Shown here piece after piece: positions 19,419 through 27,707 of a DNA stretch of 64,000 nt (the stretch's first letter is position 1; each line of letters starts with the position of its first letter). The notes under the pieces are model-generated. The model did not search any database. It saw only the letters and a program-made list of their open reading frames with translations, and was not told where the DNA came from. The DNA is from Amycolatopsis sp. MtRt-6. Lineage in GTDB: Bacteria; Actinomycetota; Actinomycetes; Mycobacteriales; Pseudonocardiaceae. The translations under genes were made by a program, and so were the position numbers. Where the stretch lies: positions 111,277 through 175,276 of the forward strand of contig NZ_JADWPD010000025.1 in NCBI RefSeq assembly GCF_017308975.1. The letters run 5' to 3'.

Positions 19419-19658
19419 TTAGCCGCGGACCGCGGTGGTGAGTGCGGCTTCCTGGTCGCGGGCGGCGCGGGCGTGCGCGTCCCGGCCGGCGCTCCCGTGA
19501 CCCGGGTAGGTGAAGACGCCGGCCGGCACGAGGCCGTGCCCGGCGGCGAAGGCCTGCATGCGGTCGATGTTGTCCTGCACGACGTCGGCGAGCACGATCG
19601 GCGCGGGGGTGTCGATCCGCCCGAGCAGACCGTCGAGTGCTTGCCGGAGCCGGTTCAC
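19419..19658 (-). pseudogene. Remnant of a D-threonine aldolase/D-serine dehydratase-like gene
   Basis: The 79-codon frame starts at GTG 19658. It opens like the N-terminus of an alanine-racemase-fold PLP enzyme (DTPAPIVLADVVQDNIDRMQAFAAGHGL). It then jumps to what is normally the middle of the protein (AGVFTYPGHGSAGRDAHARAARDQEAA). The PLP-lysine region and the whole C-terminal domain are absent; the family is normally about 350-400 residues. A further short open stretch in another frame (minus strand, 19416 to 19357, ending LAKLNEYHGFLA then stop) may be another relic. I read this as an internally deleted, non-functional gene within the HAD-SDR operon. A small functional protein is less likely. 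Confidence 0.6.
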
Positions 19659-19728
19659 GGTGCGCCTCTTTCGGTGGGCTGTGAAGCGGCGCAGACCAGC
19701 TGGTGGTCCGCCGCCGAACCGGGGCCGG

Positions 19729-20409
19729 TCACGGGCGCGGCAGGCCGAACAGCACGGGCAGGTCCGCGATGTCGGTGATCCGCTCGTAGCCGAGCCAGTG
19801 CTCGTCCTGCTCGAAACCGCGGTCGACGTACACCTTGCGCTCGATGCCCATGACCGCCGCGGGGCGGTGGTCGTACTTCGGGCTCGCCGAGACGTGCACG
19901 AGCTCGTCCGGGGTCACGCCGAGCTTGTCGAAGGTGTACTCGAACGCGCGCAGCCGGGGCTTGTAGACGCCCATCTGCTCGGCCGTGATGACGACCTCGA
20001 ACGGGGCCTGGAGGTTCTCCACCAGGCGGGCCGCGTGCGCGTTGTCGGTGTTCGTCACGATCACCAGGGGAACCGCCTCCGCCAGGCGGTTCAGCGCCGC
20101 GGTGACGCCGGGGTAGGGGGTCCAGGTCGGGACCTCCTCGTACACGGCCTCGGCGTCGCTTTCCCGGTACTCCATGCCGAACCGGCGCATGGTCCGTTCC
20201 AGCGAGTGGGCGACGACCTGGTGGAAGGGCTGCCATTCGCCCATGCACTCGTCGATCCGGTAGGCGTTGCCCGCGCGGAGGAACTCGTCGGCGATCTCCG
20301 GCGGGAGGCGGTCGCCCAGGGTCCGGCGGATGGCGTCGTTGATGCGGAAGTGGATCAGCGTCCCGTTCATGTCGAACGTGACGAACTTCGGCTTGCTGTC
20401 GAAGGCCAC
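19729..20409 (-). CDS. HAD-superfamily haloacid dehalogenase-like hydrolase (paralogue 1)
   Basis: This 226-residue HAD hydrolase has motif I FDMNGTL with nucleophile Asp, motif II Thr in VIVTNTD, motif III Lys in VYKPR and motif IV HVSASPKYD. The second acidic residue of phosphatase HADs (DxD) is Asn here. In type II haloacid dehalogenases this position is usually Tyr, so dehalogenase-like chemistry is more likely than simple phosphatase action. The frame is open to 20478, but GTG at 20409 has TTGGAGG just upstream and matches the paralogues' N-termini. It shares a closely related layout with the HAD genes at 24251 and 25750. It heads a minus-strand operon with the broken PLP gene and the SDR. 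Confidence 0.88.
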   Translation of the reverse strand: MAFDSKPKFVTFDMNGTLIHFRINDAIRRTLGDRLPPEIADEFLRAGNAYRIDECMGEWQPFHQVVAHSLERTMRRFGMEYRESDAEAVYEEVPTWTPYPGVTAALNRLAEAVPLVIVTNTDNAHAARLVENLQAPFEVVITAEQMGVYKPRLRAFEYTFDKLGVTPDELVHVSASPKYDHRPAAVMGIERKVYVDRGFEQDEHWLGYERITDIADLPVLFGLPRP

Positions 20410-20449
20410 GGAGTCCTCCAAGGGCGATCCGGAGAGCGGAGTGGAAGCG

Positions 20450-20492
20450 AGTATCGGCGCGCACTCGTCAACTGTCAACAGTTGACGAGTGC
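20450..20492 (-). promoter_or_regulatory. Palindromic operator and promoter of the first HAD gene
   Basis: A perfect inverted repeat with 14-bp arms (GCACTCGTCAACTG at 20461-20474 and its complement at 20479-20492) surrounds TCAA. On the minus strand it contains TTGACA (20478-20473), 17 bp from GATACT (20455-20450), a good sigma-70-type promoter. The core AACTGTTGACAGTT (20470-20483, minus strand) recurs exactly at 25671-25684 before the third HAD gene. A regulator bound here would cover the -35 box. Confidence 0.75.
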
Positions 20493-20493
20493 T

Positions 20494-20514
20494 GTTCCAG
20501 ATTCAATCTGAAAC
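20494..20514. promoter_or_regulatory. Probable ROK-regulator operator, copy 1
   Basis: The minus strand reads GTTTCAGATTGAATCTGGAAC, an imperfect palindrome. A related sequence (GTTTCAGG...CTGGAAC, about 18 of 22 positions identical) lies at 21776-21796 before the aminotransferase operon. This copy sits 50 bp upstream of the ROK gene, consistent with autoregulation. Confidence 0.6.
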
Positions 20515-20565
20515 GTATTTCGGGGGACGGGCCTGTCCGCCGCCCCGGATCGCTATGGTCGTGAG

Positions 20566-21729
20566 GTGGCGAGCAACCCGACATCGCGCGACTACACCAA
20601 GGCCTCGGTTCTCGAGGTGGTCCTCTCCCGGGCGCCGGTGACGCGCACCGAGGTCATCGAACTCACCGGCCTGAGCAAGGCCACGGTGTCGCGCGCGGTC
20701 GAAGAACTCCGTGCGGACGGCTTCGTCGCCGACGGCGGGGTCGACGCGGCCGGTGGCCGGGGCAGGCGGTCGACCTACCTGGACGTCCCCGGCACGGCCG
20801 GGCACGTGGCCGGAGTCAGTTTCGGGGTGCTGACCACCGGTGTCCTGGTCGCCGATCTGCGGGGTCGCGAGGTCGGCCACGTCGTCGTCCCGACCGTGAA
20901 CCACGACGAGGCAGGCGATGCCGCGAAGTGGCTGGCCGGTCTGGTCGAGGAGACGGCCGGAGCGGGGCGGGGTCCCCTGCGTCAGCTCGTCGTCGCGGTG
21001 CCCGGCCGGGTCCGCGACGGCGCGGAGATCTTCGGCCCGGCGCGGGCGGCGAAGATCTTCACGGGTTCCGGCCTCCGGCGCGCTCTCGCGGATCTGGTCG
21101 ACGCCCCCGTGTTCCTCGACAGTGACGCCAACGCGTCCCTGCTGGGCATCCTGGCGGAGGACGCCAGCGTCGGAAACGCCGCGCTCTTCAACGTCAGCAG
21201 CGTGCTCAACTTCGCCGGCTGCGCGGGACACGAACTCGTCCGCGGGCGCACCCCGGCTTTCGGGGGGATCGGCGTCCTCTGTGCCGGGGTCGGCGAAGAG
21301 ACCCTCGACGGGCTGCTGAGCGTGAAAGGGCTCCTCAAGTTCGCCCGTGGCCGCGGGCTCGACCTGAAGCGCGTCGAGGAACTGTGGCGAGGGCGGCGGG
21401 ACGACGCGGCGCGCGCCGCGGTGCTGGACGCGTTCGCCACGGCGATCGTGACCGCCGTGAGCGCGGTCGCCGTGACGCTGGATCCGGAAACGGTCTACTT
21501 CGCGGGCCGGTTGTGCCCGCTCGTCGAGGAGGTGCTGCCCGAGGTGCGCGGCCGTCTCGACCGGATCCTCCCGGTGGCGCCCGAGGTCAAGGTCGTGACG
21601 CAGGTCGTCGGCCTGTCCACGGCGCGCGGAGCGGTGATCGCCTGCCTGGCGCCGGCCCGGGACCGGCTGCGCGACGCGGTGATCGAGGCGCGCGGCCGGC
21701 GCGCGGCCCAGCCCGCGCCGGCTTTCTGA
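20566..21729 (+). CDS. ROK-family transcriptional regulator
   Basis: The 387-residue protein has an N-terminal winged helix-turn-helix (about 10-70; VTRTEVIELTGLSKATVSRAVEELRADGFV) and a C-terminal ROK sugar-kinase-like domain. The usual zinc-binding CxCGxxGC motif is not evident; the region reads NFAGCAGHELVRGRTPAFGG, so metal binding may be lost. ROK regulators repress catabolic genes and respond to a small ligand. It is divergent from the HAD-SDR operon and 132 bp upstream of the PLP-enzyme operon, with similar candidate operators on both sides. GTG at 20566 is the chosen start. Confidence 0.88.
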   Translation: MASNPTSRDYTKASVLEVVLSRAPVTRTEVIELTGLSKATVSRAVEELRADGFVADGGVDAAGGRGRRSTYLDVPGTAGHVAGVSFGVLTTGVLVADLRGREVGHVVVPTVNHDEAGDAAKWLAGLVEETAGAGRGPLRQLVVAVPGRVRDGAEIFGPARAAKIFTGSGLRRALADLVDAPVFLDSDANASLLGILAEDASVGNAALFNVSSVLNFAGCAGHELVRGRTPAFGGIGVLCAGVGEETLDGLLSVKGLLKFARGRGLDLKRVEELWRGRRDDAARAAVLDAFATAIVTAVSAVAVTLDPETVYFAGRLCPLVEEVLPEVRGRLDRILPVAPEVKVVTQVVGLSTARGAVIACLAPARDRLRDAVIEARGRRAAQPAPAF

Positions 21730-21775
21730 GGCCTCTCGCGGGAGACCGGCCGGGCGTCGACCGGCGGCTGTAAAA

Positions 21776-21811
21776 GTTTCAGGTTGGAACTGGAACGAAT
21801 CGTGTTATGGT
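21776..21811 (+). promoter_or_regulatory. ROK operator copy 2 with promoter of the PLP-enzyme operon
   Basis: The operator-like GTTTCAGG...CTGGAAC at 21776-21796 overlaps a possible -35 TTGGAA (21784-21789), followed after 16 bp by TATGGT (21806-21811). The overlap suggests repression by the adjacent ROK protein. Confidence 0.55.
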
Positions 21812-21861
21812 CGGTCCCGGCAGCGACCCACCAGCCGCACGAGATGTGAAGGTGACCGCCG

Positions 21862-23202
21862 ATGACTTCGACGTTGAGCCGGGCAATCGCCGGCTACCCC
21901 AACCGGTTCGACCCCGCGGTGCTGGGCGACCTCCCGGCGGCCCTCCGGGAGACCATCCGCCGCCGCGGCGAGGTGCTCGGCCCCGGCTACACGCTCATCT
22001 ACCGCGAGCCGGTCGAGTTCGTCGCCGGGCACGGCGCCCACCTGATCGACCGCGACGGCAACGACTACCTGGACGCCTACAACAACGTTCCCTGCGTCGG
22101 CCACGCTCACCCGCACGTGGCCGAAGCGGTCGCGCGCCAGGTGGCGACGGTGAACACCAACACGCGGTACGTCGAGGAAGCCCTGGTCGCCTACGCCGAG
22201 CGGCTGCTCGCGACCTTCCCCGAAGGGCTGAGCAGGCTGAGCCTCGCCTGCAGTGGCTCGGAGGCGAACGACCTCGCGGTGCGGGTGGCGAAGTTCCACA
22301 CCGGCGGCACCGGGATCATCGTGACCCGCTGGGCCTACCACGGCATCACCAGCGAGGTCGCGAGCTTCTCACCCACGCTGGGGGCGGGCTCCCCGCTGGG
22401 CCCGGACGTCCGCGTCATCGACCCGCCCGACCCGCGGCTCGCCGCGCCCGGCGTGTCACTCGCCGAGCACATGCGTGCCCAGGTCCGCGGCGCGATCGAC
22501 GACCTCGAGCGCCACGGGTTCCGGGTCGCGGCGCTGATCACCGACGGCGCGTACTCCAGCGACGGGATCTTCACCGACCCGGTCGGCTACCTCCCGGGCG
22601 TCGTGGCCGAGGTCCGCGCGGCCGGCGGTGTCTACATCGCGGACGAGGTGCAGGCGGGGTTCGCCCGGCTCGGCGAGACGATGTGGGGCTTCGACCGCCA
22701 CGGCGTGCTCCCGGACATCGTCACCCTGGGCAAGCCGATGGGCAACGGGATGCCGATCTCCGGGGTCGTGTTCCGCCCCGAGGTCTCCGACGAGTTCGGG
22801 CGGACCGTCCGCTACTTCAACACGTTCGGGGGCAGCTCGATCCCGGTGGCCGCCGGTGCCGCCGTGCTGGACGTCTTCGAGGAGGAGAACGTCCGGCAGC
22901 GCGTGCTCGAGAACGGCACCGCGCTCCGGAAGGGGCTCGAAGAGATCACCAAGGGCTCCGCGCACGTCGCCGAAGTCCGCGGCAGCGGCCTGTACGTCGG
23001 GGTGGAGATCGCCGAGGACCGGGAGCCCGATCGCGCGCGGGCCGAGGACGTCATCAACGACCTGCGCGAGCGCCGGGTCCTCATCAGCGGCACGGGCCAG
23101 GCCGCGAACATCCTGAAGATCCGTCCGCCGCTGGCGTTCACCGCCGCGGACGTGACCCGGTTCCTGGAGACCTTCGCCGAGGTCGCGAAGGTCCGGCTGT
23201 GA
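21862..23202 (+). CDS. Class III PLP-dependent aminotransferase/phospho-lyase family enzyme
   Basis: This 446-residue class III (AGXT2-like) PLP enzyme has the PLP-phosphate segment SGSEANDLA, DEVQAGFARLG, and the Schiff-base Lys in TLGKPMGNGMP. It overlaps by four bases (GTGA) a gene for an APH-fold kinase. Known pairs of this kind include hydroxylysine kinase with phosphohydroxylysine phospho-lyase and the ethanolamine-phosphate phospho-lyases, in which the kinase product is eliminated to an aldehyde, ammonia and phosphate. By analogy this enzyme may be a phospho-lyase rather than a transaminase; that is inference. ATG at 21862 gives a normal-length N-terminus. Confidence 0.88.
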   Translation: MTSTLSRAIAGYPNRFDPAVLGDLPAALRETIRRRGEVLGPGYTLIYREPVEFVAGHGAHLIDRDGNDYLDAYNNVPCVGHAHPHVAEAVARQVATVNTNTRYVEEALVAYAERLLATFPEGLSRLSLACSGSEANDLAVRVAKFHTGGTGIIVTRWAYHGITSEVASFSPTLGAGSPLGPDVRVIDPPDPRLAAPGVSLAEHMRAQVRGAIDDLERHGFRVAALITDGAYSSDGIFTDPVGYLPGVVAEVRAAGGVYIADEVQAGFARLGETMWGFDRHGVLPDIVTLGKPMGNGMPISGVVFRPEVSDEFGRTVRYFNTFGGSSIPVAAGAAVLDVFEEENVRQRVLENGTALRKGLEEITKGSAHVAEVRGSGLYVGVEIAEDREPDRARAEDVINDLRERRVLISGTGQAANILKIRPPLAFTAADVTRFLETFAEVAKVRL

Positions 23203-24254
23203 GCTCCGCCGAGCGGCTCCTGGCGGAGAGCGGCCTGGCGTCGCCGCACGAGCCCGTGGACGTCGCGCTCGTGAGCGCCCTCGTCGCGCGGCACTACTCC
23301 CTCCACGGAGAACTCGAGCGGGTGGCGACGGAGAAGGACGACACCTTCCGGCTCCGGACCGGAGCGGGGAACTACCTCGTGAAGGTCTCCCCGCCGGACG
23401 AGCCGGAGACCACAGTGGCGCTCCAGACCGCCGTGCTGCGGTTTCTCGAGGACACCGCCGCGGAGCTGCCGATCCAGCGGGTGAAGCTGACGGTGGACGG
23501 GGCCGACCACGTCCTCCTCGCGGCGCGCGACAGCGGCACCCGCGTTCTCCGGGTGCTCGGCTACGTCGACGGCGAGGTCCTGGCGCAGACGACGGCGGAG
23601 CCGGCTCAGCTCGCCCGCGCGGGGGAGGTGCTGGCCCGCGTCGACGTCGCGCTCGCGGCGTTCACCCACCCCGCGGACCGGCGCGGGCTGGTGTGGGACA
23701 TCCGGCACTTCCACCGGCTGACCGGACTCGCCGAGCAGGTGCCGGACCCCGGGCACCACCGGCTGGCGCGAGCTGTCTTCGCGCTCTTCGAGGCGGCTGT
23801 CGTCCCCGCCCTCGACCACCTGGAGACGCAGGTGATCCACGGTGACTTCAGCCCGCACAACATCGTCGTGGACCGGCGGCGCGACGAGTTCGTGACGGGT
23901 GTCATCGACTTCGGTGACACCGTGCGCAGCGCGGTGATCTTCGATCCCGCCGTGACGCTGGCGAACCTGCTCGGCCGGACGCCGGGCAGCCCCTGGCGGG
24001 AGGCCTGCGCCTTCGCCGCCGGCTACACCGGGGTGCGGCCGATCAAGGAGGCGGAACTCCCGCTGCTCCCGGTCGCCGCGCTGGCCCGGCTCACGCTGCG
24101 CGCGCTGCTGGCCGGCTGGCGCGCGCGGCGCGTCCCGGACCGGCGTGACTACCTCTTCGAACACGCGAAGGACGACTGGCTCAACGTGGAGCGCGCGCTG
24201 GCCGTGCCGCTCGACGACGTCGTCACCCACCTCACGAAAGGAAAACAGCCATGA
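23199..24254 (+). CDS. APH-family phosphotransferase (hydroxylysine-kinase-like)
   Basis: This 351-residue kinase has the aminoglycoside-phosphotransferase/choline-kinase fold. The Lys of the nucleotide lobe is in NYLVKVSPP, the catalytic loop is VIHGDFSPHNIVV (HxDxxxxN) and the metal-binding Asp is in GVIDFGD. GTG at 23199 overlaps the stop of the PLP-enzyme gene, and its own stop overlaps the next HAD start (ATGA), so the three proteins are translationally coupled. The pairing with a class III PLP enzyme suggests that it phosphorylates a hydroxyl group of an amino alcohol or hydroxy-amino acid. Antibiotic modification is an alternative but does not fit the catabolic neighbours. Confidence 0.85.
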   Translation: MSSAERLLAESGLASPHEPVDVALVSALVARHYSLHGELERVATEKDDTFRLRTGAGNYLVKVSPPDEPETTVALQTAVLRFLEDTAAELPIQRVKLTVDGADHVLLAARDSGTRVLRVLGYVDGEVLAQTTAEPAQLARAGEVLARVDVALAAFTHPADRRGLVWDIRHFHRLTGLAEQVPDPGHHRLARAVFALFEAAVVPALDHLETQVIHGDFSPHNIVVDRRRDEFVTGVIDFGDTVRSAVIFDPAVTLANLLGRTPGSPWREACAFAAGYTGVRPIKEAELPLLPVAALARLTLRALLAGWRARRVPDRRDYLFEHAKDDWLNVERALAVPLDDVVTHLTKGKQP

Positions 24255-24919
24255 TCGAGTTCGAACCCAAGTACATCACGTTCGACATGCACGGGACGCT
24301 GATCCGGTGGCACATCACGGATCTGACCCGCGAGCGGCTGGCCGACATCGTCCCGGCCGACCTGATGGACGAAGTCCTCCAGAGCTTCAAATGGCAGCGG
24401 CTGGACGAGGTGCTGAACCCCTGGAAGCCGTTCCCGGACATCATCCACGACTCGCTGCGCAAGGCCCTCGAACGCTTCGACCTGCCGTACCGGAAGGCCG
24501 ACAGCCAGGCCATCGTGGACGCGATCCCGACCTGGGGGCCCTACCCCGAGGTGCCCGAAGCGCTGCGGACGCTGGCGTCCCGCTACCCCCTGGTCATCCT
24601 CAGCAACGCCGCCGACGACCAGGTCATGAGCAACGTGGAGAAGCTCGGCGCCCCGTTCCACGCGGTCTACACCGCCGAGCAGGCCCAGGCCTACAAACCG
24701 CGGTACCAGGCCTTCGAGTACATGCTGAAGCAGCTCGGCTGCGGGCCGAAGGACATCCTGCACGTCTCCGCCAGCCCGCGCTACGACCTCATGGCCGCGA
24801 ACGACCTGGGCATCACGCACAAGGTCCACGTCAACCGCGGGTTCGAGCCGAGCACACCCGGCTACGGCTACCACGAAGTCAACCTGCTCTCCCAGGTGCC
24901 GCCGTTGCTCGGCCTCTGA
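24251..24919 (+). CDS. HAD-superfamily haloacid dehalogenase-like hydrolase (paralogue 2)
   Basis: This 222-residue HAD protein has motif I FDMHGTL, motif II Ser in VILSNAADD, motif III Lys in AYKPRY and motif IV HVSASPRYDL. The residue two after the nucleophile is His, where phosphatases have Asp and type II haloacid dehalogenases have Tyr. It is clearly paralogous to the HAD proteins at 19729 and 25750. ATG overlaps the kinase stop, making it the third gene of a PLP enzyme-kinase-HAD operon. The substrate is unknown. Confidence 0.88.
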   Translation: MIEFEPKYITFDMHGTLIRWHITDLTRERLADIVPADLMDEVLQSFKWQRLDEVLNPWKPFPDIIHDSLRKALERFDLPYRKADSQAIVDAIPTWGPYPEVPEALRTLASRYPLVILSNAADDQVMSNVEKLGAPFHAVYTAEQAQAYKPRYQAFEYMLKQLGCGPKDILHVSASPRYDLMAANDLGITHKVHVNRGFEPSTPGYGYHEVNLLSQVPPLLGL

Positions 24920-24922
24920 GGA

Positions 24923-25594
24923 TCACGAACGCTGGCTGGTGTTCTCCATACGTGTCTGGAGGTAGTGGAGGTCGAGGGCCCGGGTGAACGCGGTCGCGTC
25001 CCGGGCCGCCAGCGCGTGGACGATGGCCTGGTGCTCCTGCAGGAGCGAGTCTTCGGAGGGGTACCAGCGTTCCAGCCGGTTGATCGACAGGGACGACTCG
25101 GCGATCAGCGTCGAGTACGCCCGCTGGATCCGCGAGTTGCCGGACGCCGCCACCAGCGTGCTGTGGAAGCGCAGGTCGAGTTCGACGACCTCGCGCCAGC
25201 GGCCCGAGCGTTCCGCCGGGCCGATCTCGTCGACGATCGCCTGCAGTTCGCGCACCGTCCGGTCGAGGACGTCGTCGTCCGCGGCCAGCACCTTCTCGCC
25301 GCAGCGGGCCTCCAGGGTCTGGCGGGCCTCGTAGATTTCGGCGATGTCCTCGGACGTGATGTCGGTGACGAAGACGCCCCGGTTGGGGATGCGGACCAGC
25401 AGGCCTTCCTGCACCAGCCGCTGCAGTGCCTCGCGCACCGGGCCGCGTGACACACCCAGCTGCTTGGCGATCTCGGACTCCGACAGCGCCTGGGCCGGCT
25501 GCAGGGTGCCGCCGAGGATGTTGTTCCTGATCTGGGCGGCGATGGTGCCGGACACCGACGGGTAATCGATGGCCTGCAGGTTCAGGTTCTTCAT
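24923..25594 (-). CDS. GntR-family (FadR/FCD) transcriptional regulator
   Basis: This 223-residue regulator has an N-terminal winged HTH (LSESEIAKQLGVSRGPVREALQRLVQEGLLVRIPNRGVFV) and a C-terminal helical FCD ligand domain with metal-binding candidates (Asp in ELDLRFH with its His, LLQEHQAIVHAL). Such proteins usually repress catabolic genes and respond to a carboxylate substrate. It is divergent from the third HAD gene and convergent with the second. The shared 14-mer operator between it and HAD 3, also before HAD 1, is its most likely target. Confidence 0.9.
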   Translation of the reverse strand: MKNLNLQAIDYPSVSGTIAAQIRNNILGGTLQPAQALSESEIAKQLGVSRGPVREALQRLVQEGLLVRIPNRGVFVTDITSEDIAEIYEARQTLEARCGEKVLAADDDVLDRTVRELQAIVDEIGPAERSGRWREVVELDLRFHSTLVAASGNSRIQRAYSTLIAESSLSINRLERWYPSEDSLLQEHQAIVHALAARDATAFTRALDLHYLQTRMENTSQRS

Positions 25595-25628
25595 CCGGGT
25601 ACCCCCTGCGATCGTTCGTTCACTGAAG

Positions 25629-25705
25629 ACTGTTGACGATACACGAGCTTAACGAAGCACGTTCACAGTGAACTGTTGACAGTTTGCAGTGACCCAGCTT
25701 ACTGT
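25629..25705 (+). promoter_or_regulatory. GntR operator and promoter of the HAD3-oxidase-ABC operon
   Basis: AACTGTTGACAGTT at 25671-25684 is identical to the core of the 20.47 kb palindrome. Its TTGACA (25676-25681) forms a -35 box with TACTGT (25700-25705) after 18 bp. A half-site ACTGTTGAC lies at 25629-25637, closer to the gntR start. Both promoters flanking the site could be controlled. Confidence 0.75.
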
Positions 25706-25749
25706 CGCTTCCTGCCGGACACCTTCGCTTCACCTGGAAAGGGCTCACC

Positions 25750-26424
25750 GTGATCGACTCAGCCTTCCGGCCGAAGTACGTCTCCTTCGACTGCTACGGC
25801 ACGCTCATCAACTTCCAGATCACCCCGGTCACCCGCGAGCTCGTCGGCGACCGGCTCACCCCCGAGCAGTTCGACCGGTTCGTGATCGACTTCCGCGGCT
25901 ACCGGTACGACCAGGTCTGCGGGGAGTTCTACGACTACCAGCAGGTCCTCCACGACGCCTACGCCCGGACCTGCAAGAAGTGGGGCCTCGAGGTCGCCGG
26001 GGACGCCGGTGAGCGCTTCTCCGACGCCGTCCTGTCCTGGGGCGCGCACGCCGACATCCCCAGCCCGCTGAAGAAGCTGGGGGAGCACTACCCGCTGGTG
26101 ATCCTCTCCAACGCCAACACCCGCTACCTCGACGTGAGCGTCCCCCGGCTCGGCGCCGACTTCCACGCCGTCTACACCGCCGAGCAGGCCGGCTTCTACA
26201 AGCCCCGCTACGCCGCCTTCGAGTACATGCTCGACCAGCTGAACACGCCGCCGGAGCAGTTCCTGCACGTCTCGTCGCACACCCGGTACGACCTGATGCC
26301 CTGCCACGACCTGGGCTTCACCAACACCGTGCTGCTCGACCGCGGCTACGACCCGCCGGCCCCGGTGTACGGCTACACGAAGGTCGACTCGCTCGACGAG
26401 CTGAACGGCCTGCTGGGGCTCTGA
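25750..26424 (+). CDS. HAD-superfamily haloacid dehalogenase-like hydrolase (paralogue 3)
   Basis: This 224-residue protein has motif I FDCYGTL, the form usual in type II L-2-haloacid dehalogenases, with Ser in VILSNAN, Lys in FYKPRY and HVSSHTRYDL. It is the most canonical of the three HAD paralogues. GTG at 25750 follows GGAAAGGG. It is the first gene of a long plus-strand operon that continues with an FAD oxidoreductase, an aldehyde dehydrogenase and an ABC transporter. Confidence 0.9.
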   Translation: MIDSAFRPKYVSFDCYGTLINFQITPVTRELVGDRLTPEQFDRFVIDFRGYRYDQVCGEFYDYQQVLHDAYARTCKKWGLEVAGDAGERFSDAVLSWGAHADIPSPLKKLGEHYPLVILSNANTRYLDVSVPRLGADFHAVYTAEQAGFYKPRYAAFEYMLDQLNTPPEQFLHVSSHTRYDLMPCHDLGFTNTVLLDRGYDPPAPVYGYTKVDSLDELNGLLGL

Positions 26425-26429
26425 CCACG

Positions 26430-27707
26430 ATGAAACTGACCTCGTACTGGCAGGACACCGCCACCCCCGGCGCGGACCACCGGCGGACGCCGGTCCCCGA
26501 ACGCGTCGACGTCGCCGTCGTCGGTGGCGGGCTGACCGGGACCTCGGCGGCCGTCGAACTGCGCAAGCTCGGCGCGTCCGTGGCCGTGCTCGAGCAGAAC
26601 ACCATCGGCTGGGGCGCCTCCGGCCGCAACGGCGGCATGGCCACCACCGGCCTCGCGATCGGCTTCGGCACCGCCGTCAAACGCTACGGCGCCGACCGCG
26701 CGGTCTCGATGTTCCGGACCTACAACGACGCGATCGACAGCATCGAAAAGCTGGTCGCCGACCACCAGATCGACTGCGACTTCGCGCGCTCCGGCAAGCT
26801 CACCCTCGCCTACCGCCCCGCGCACTTCGAGGCGATGGTCAAGACCCGGAAGGCCCTGAAGGAGCTCGCCGGACACGAAGTCATCACCGTCCCGAAGGCG
26901 GACATCCACACCGAGATCGGCTCCGACTTCTACCACGGGGCCACCGTCGACCCGCTCGCCGCGGGCCTGCACGTCGGCAAGTTCGTGCACGGCCTCGCGA
27001 AGACCGCCGACGCCCTCGGCGCGACGATCTGCGAGAACGCCGAAGTGACCACGCTGGACCCCGGCCCCGGCGGCGGGCACGTCCTGCAGACGACCCGCGG
27101 CCGCGTGCACGCGGCCGAGGTGCTGATCGCCACCAGCGGCTACACCGGCAAGGTGACGCCGTGGCTGCGGCGGCGGCTGATCCCCGTCGGCAGCTTCATC
27201 ATCGTCACCGAGCCTCTCGCCCAGGACGTCGTGGACCGGATCCTGCCGAACCGGCGGCAGGCCTCGGACAGCAAGAACCTCATCTACTACTTCCGGATCA
27301 CCCCCGACAACCGCCTGCTCTTCGGCGGCCGCGCCCGGTTCGCGATGTCCAGCCCGGACTCCGACGTCCGCAGCGGGCAGATCCTCGTCAAGGCGATGAC
27401 CGAGCTGTTCCCGTACCTCGCGGGCACCCGGATCGACTACACGTGGGGCGGGCTGGTCGACCTGTCGATGGACCAGCTCGTGCACGCGGGCCGGCGCGAC
27501 GGCGTCCACTACTCCCTCGGCTACAGCGGCCACGGCGTGCAGATGGCCACCTACATGGGCCAGATGATGGCCCGGTTCATCTCCGGCGACGCGGCCGCCA
27601 ACATCTGGGGCGACGTCAAGTTCCCGCCGGTCCCGGGGCACTTCGGCCGTCCGTGGTTCCTGCCGCTGATCGGCGGCGGGGCACGCGTGCTGGACGCGAT
27701 CTCATGA
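26430..27707 (+). CDS. FAD-dependent DAO-family amine/amino-acid oxidoreductase
   Basis: The 425-residue flavoprotein has an N-terminal dinucleotide-binding motif VAVVGGGLTGTSAAVELRK and VLEQ for the ribose, then GASGRNGG, typical of the PuuB/OrdL (gamma-glutamylputrescine oxidase-like) branch of the DAO family. These enzymes oxidise primary or secondary amines to an imine that hydrolyses to an aldehyde. The next gene, overlapping by four bases, encodes an aldehyde dehydrogenase, so amine-to-acid oxidation is a natural reading. The true substrate is not known. Confidence 0.9.
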   Translation: MKLTSYWQDTATPGADHRRTPVPERVDVAVVGGGLTGTSAAVELRKLGASVAVLEQNTIGWGASGRNGGMATTGLAIGFGTAVKRYGADRAVSMFRTYNDAIDSIEKLVADHQIDCDFARSGKLTLAYRPAHFEAMVKTRKALKELAGHEVITVPKADIHTEIGSDFYHGATVDPLAAGLHVGKFVHGLAKTADALGATICENAEVTTLDPGPGGGHVLQTTRGRVHAAEVLIATSGYTGKVTPWLRRRLIPVGSFIIVTEPLAQDVVDRILPNRRQASDSKNLIYYFRITPDNRLLFGGRARFAMSSPDSDVRSGQILVKAMTELFPYLAGTRIDYTWGGLVDLSMDQLVHAGRRDGVHYSLGYSGHGVQMATYMGQMMARFISGDAAANIWGDVKFPPVPGHFGRPWFLPLIGGGARVLDAIS

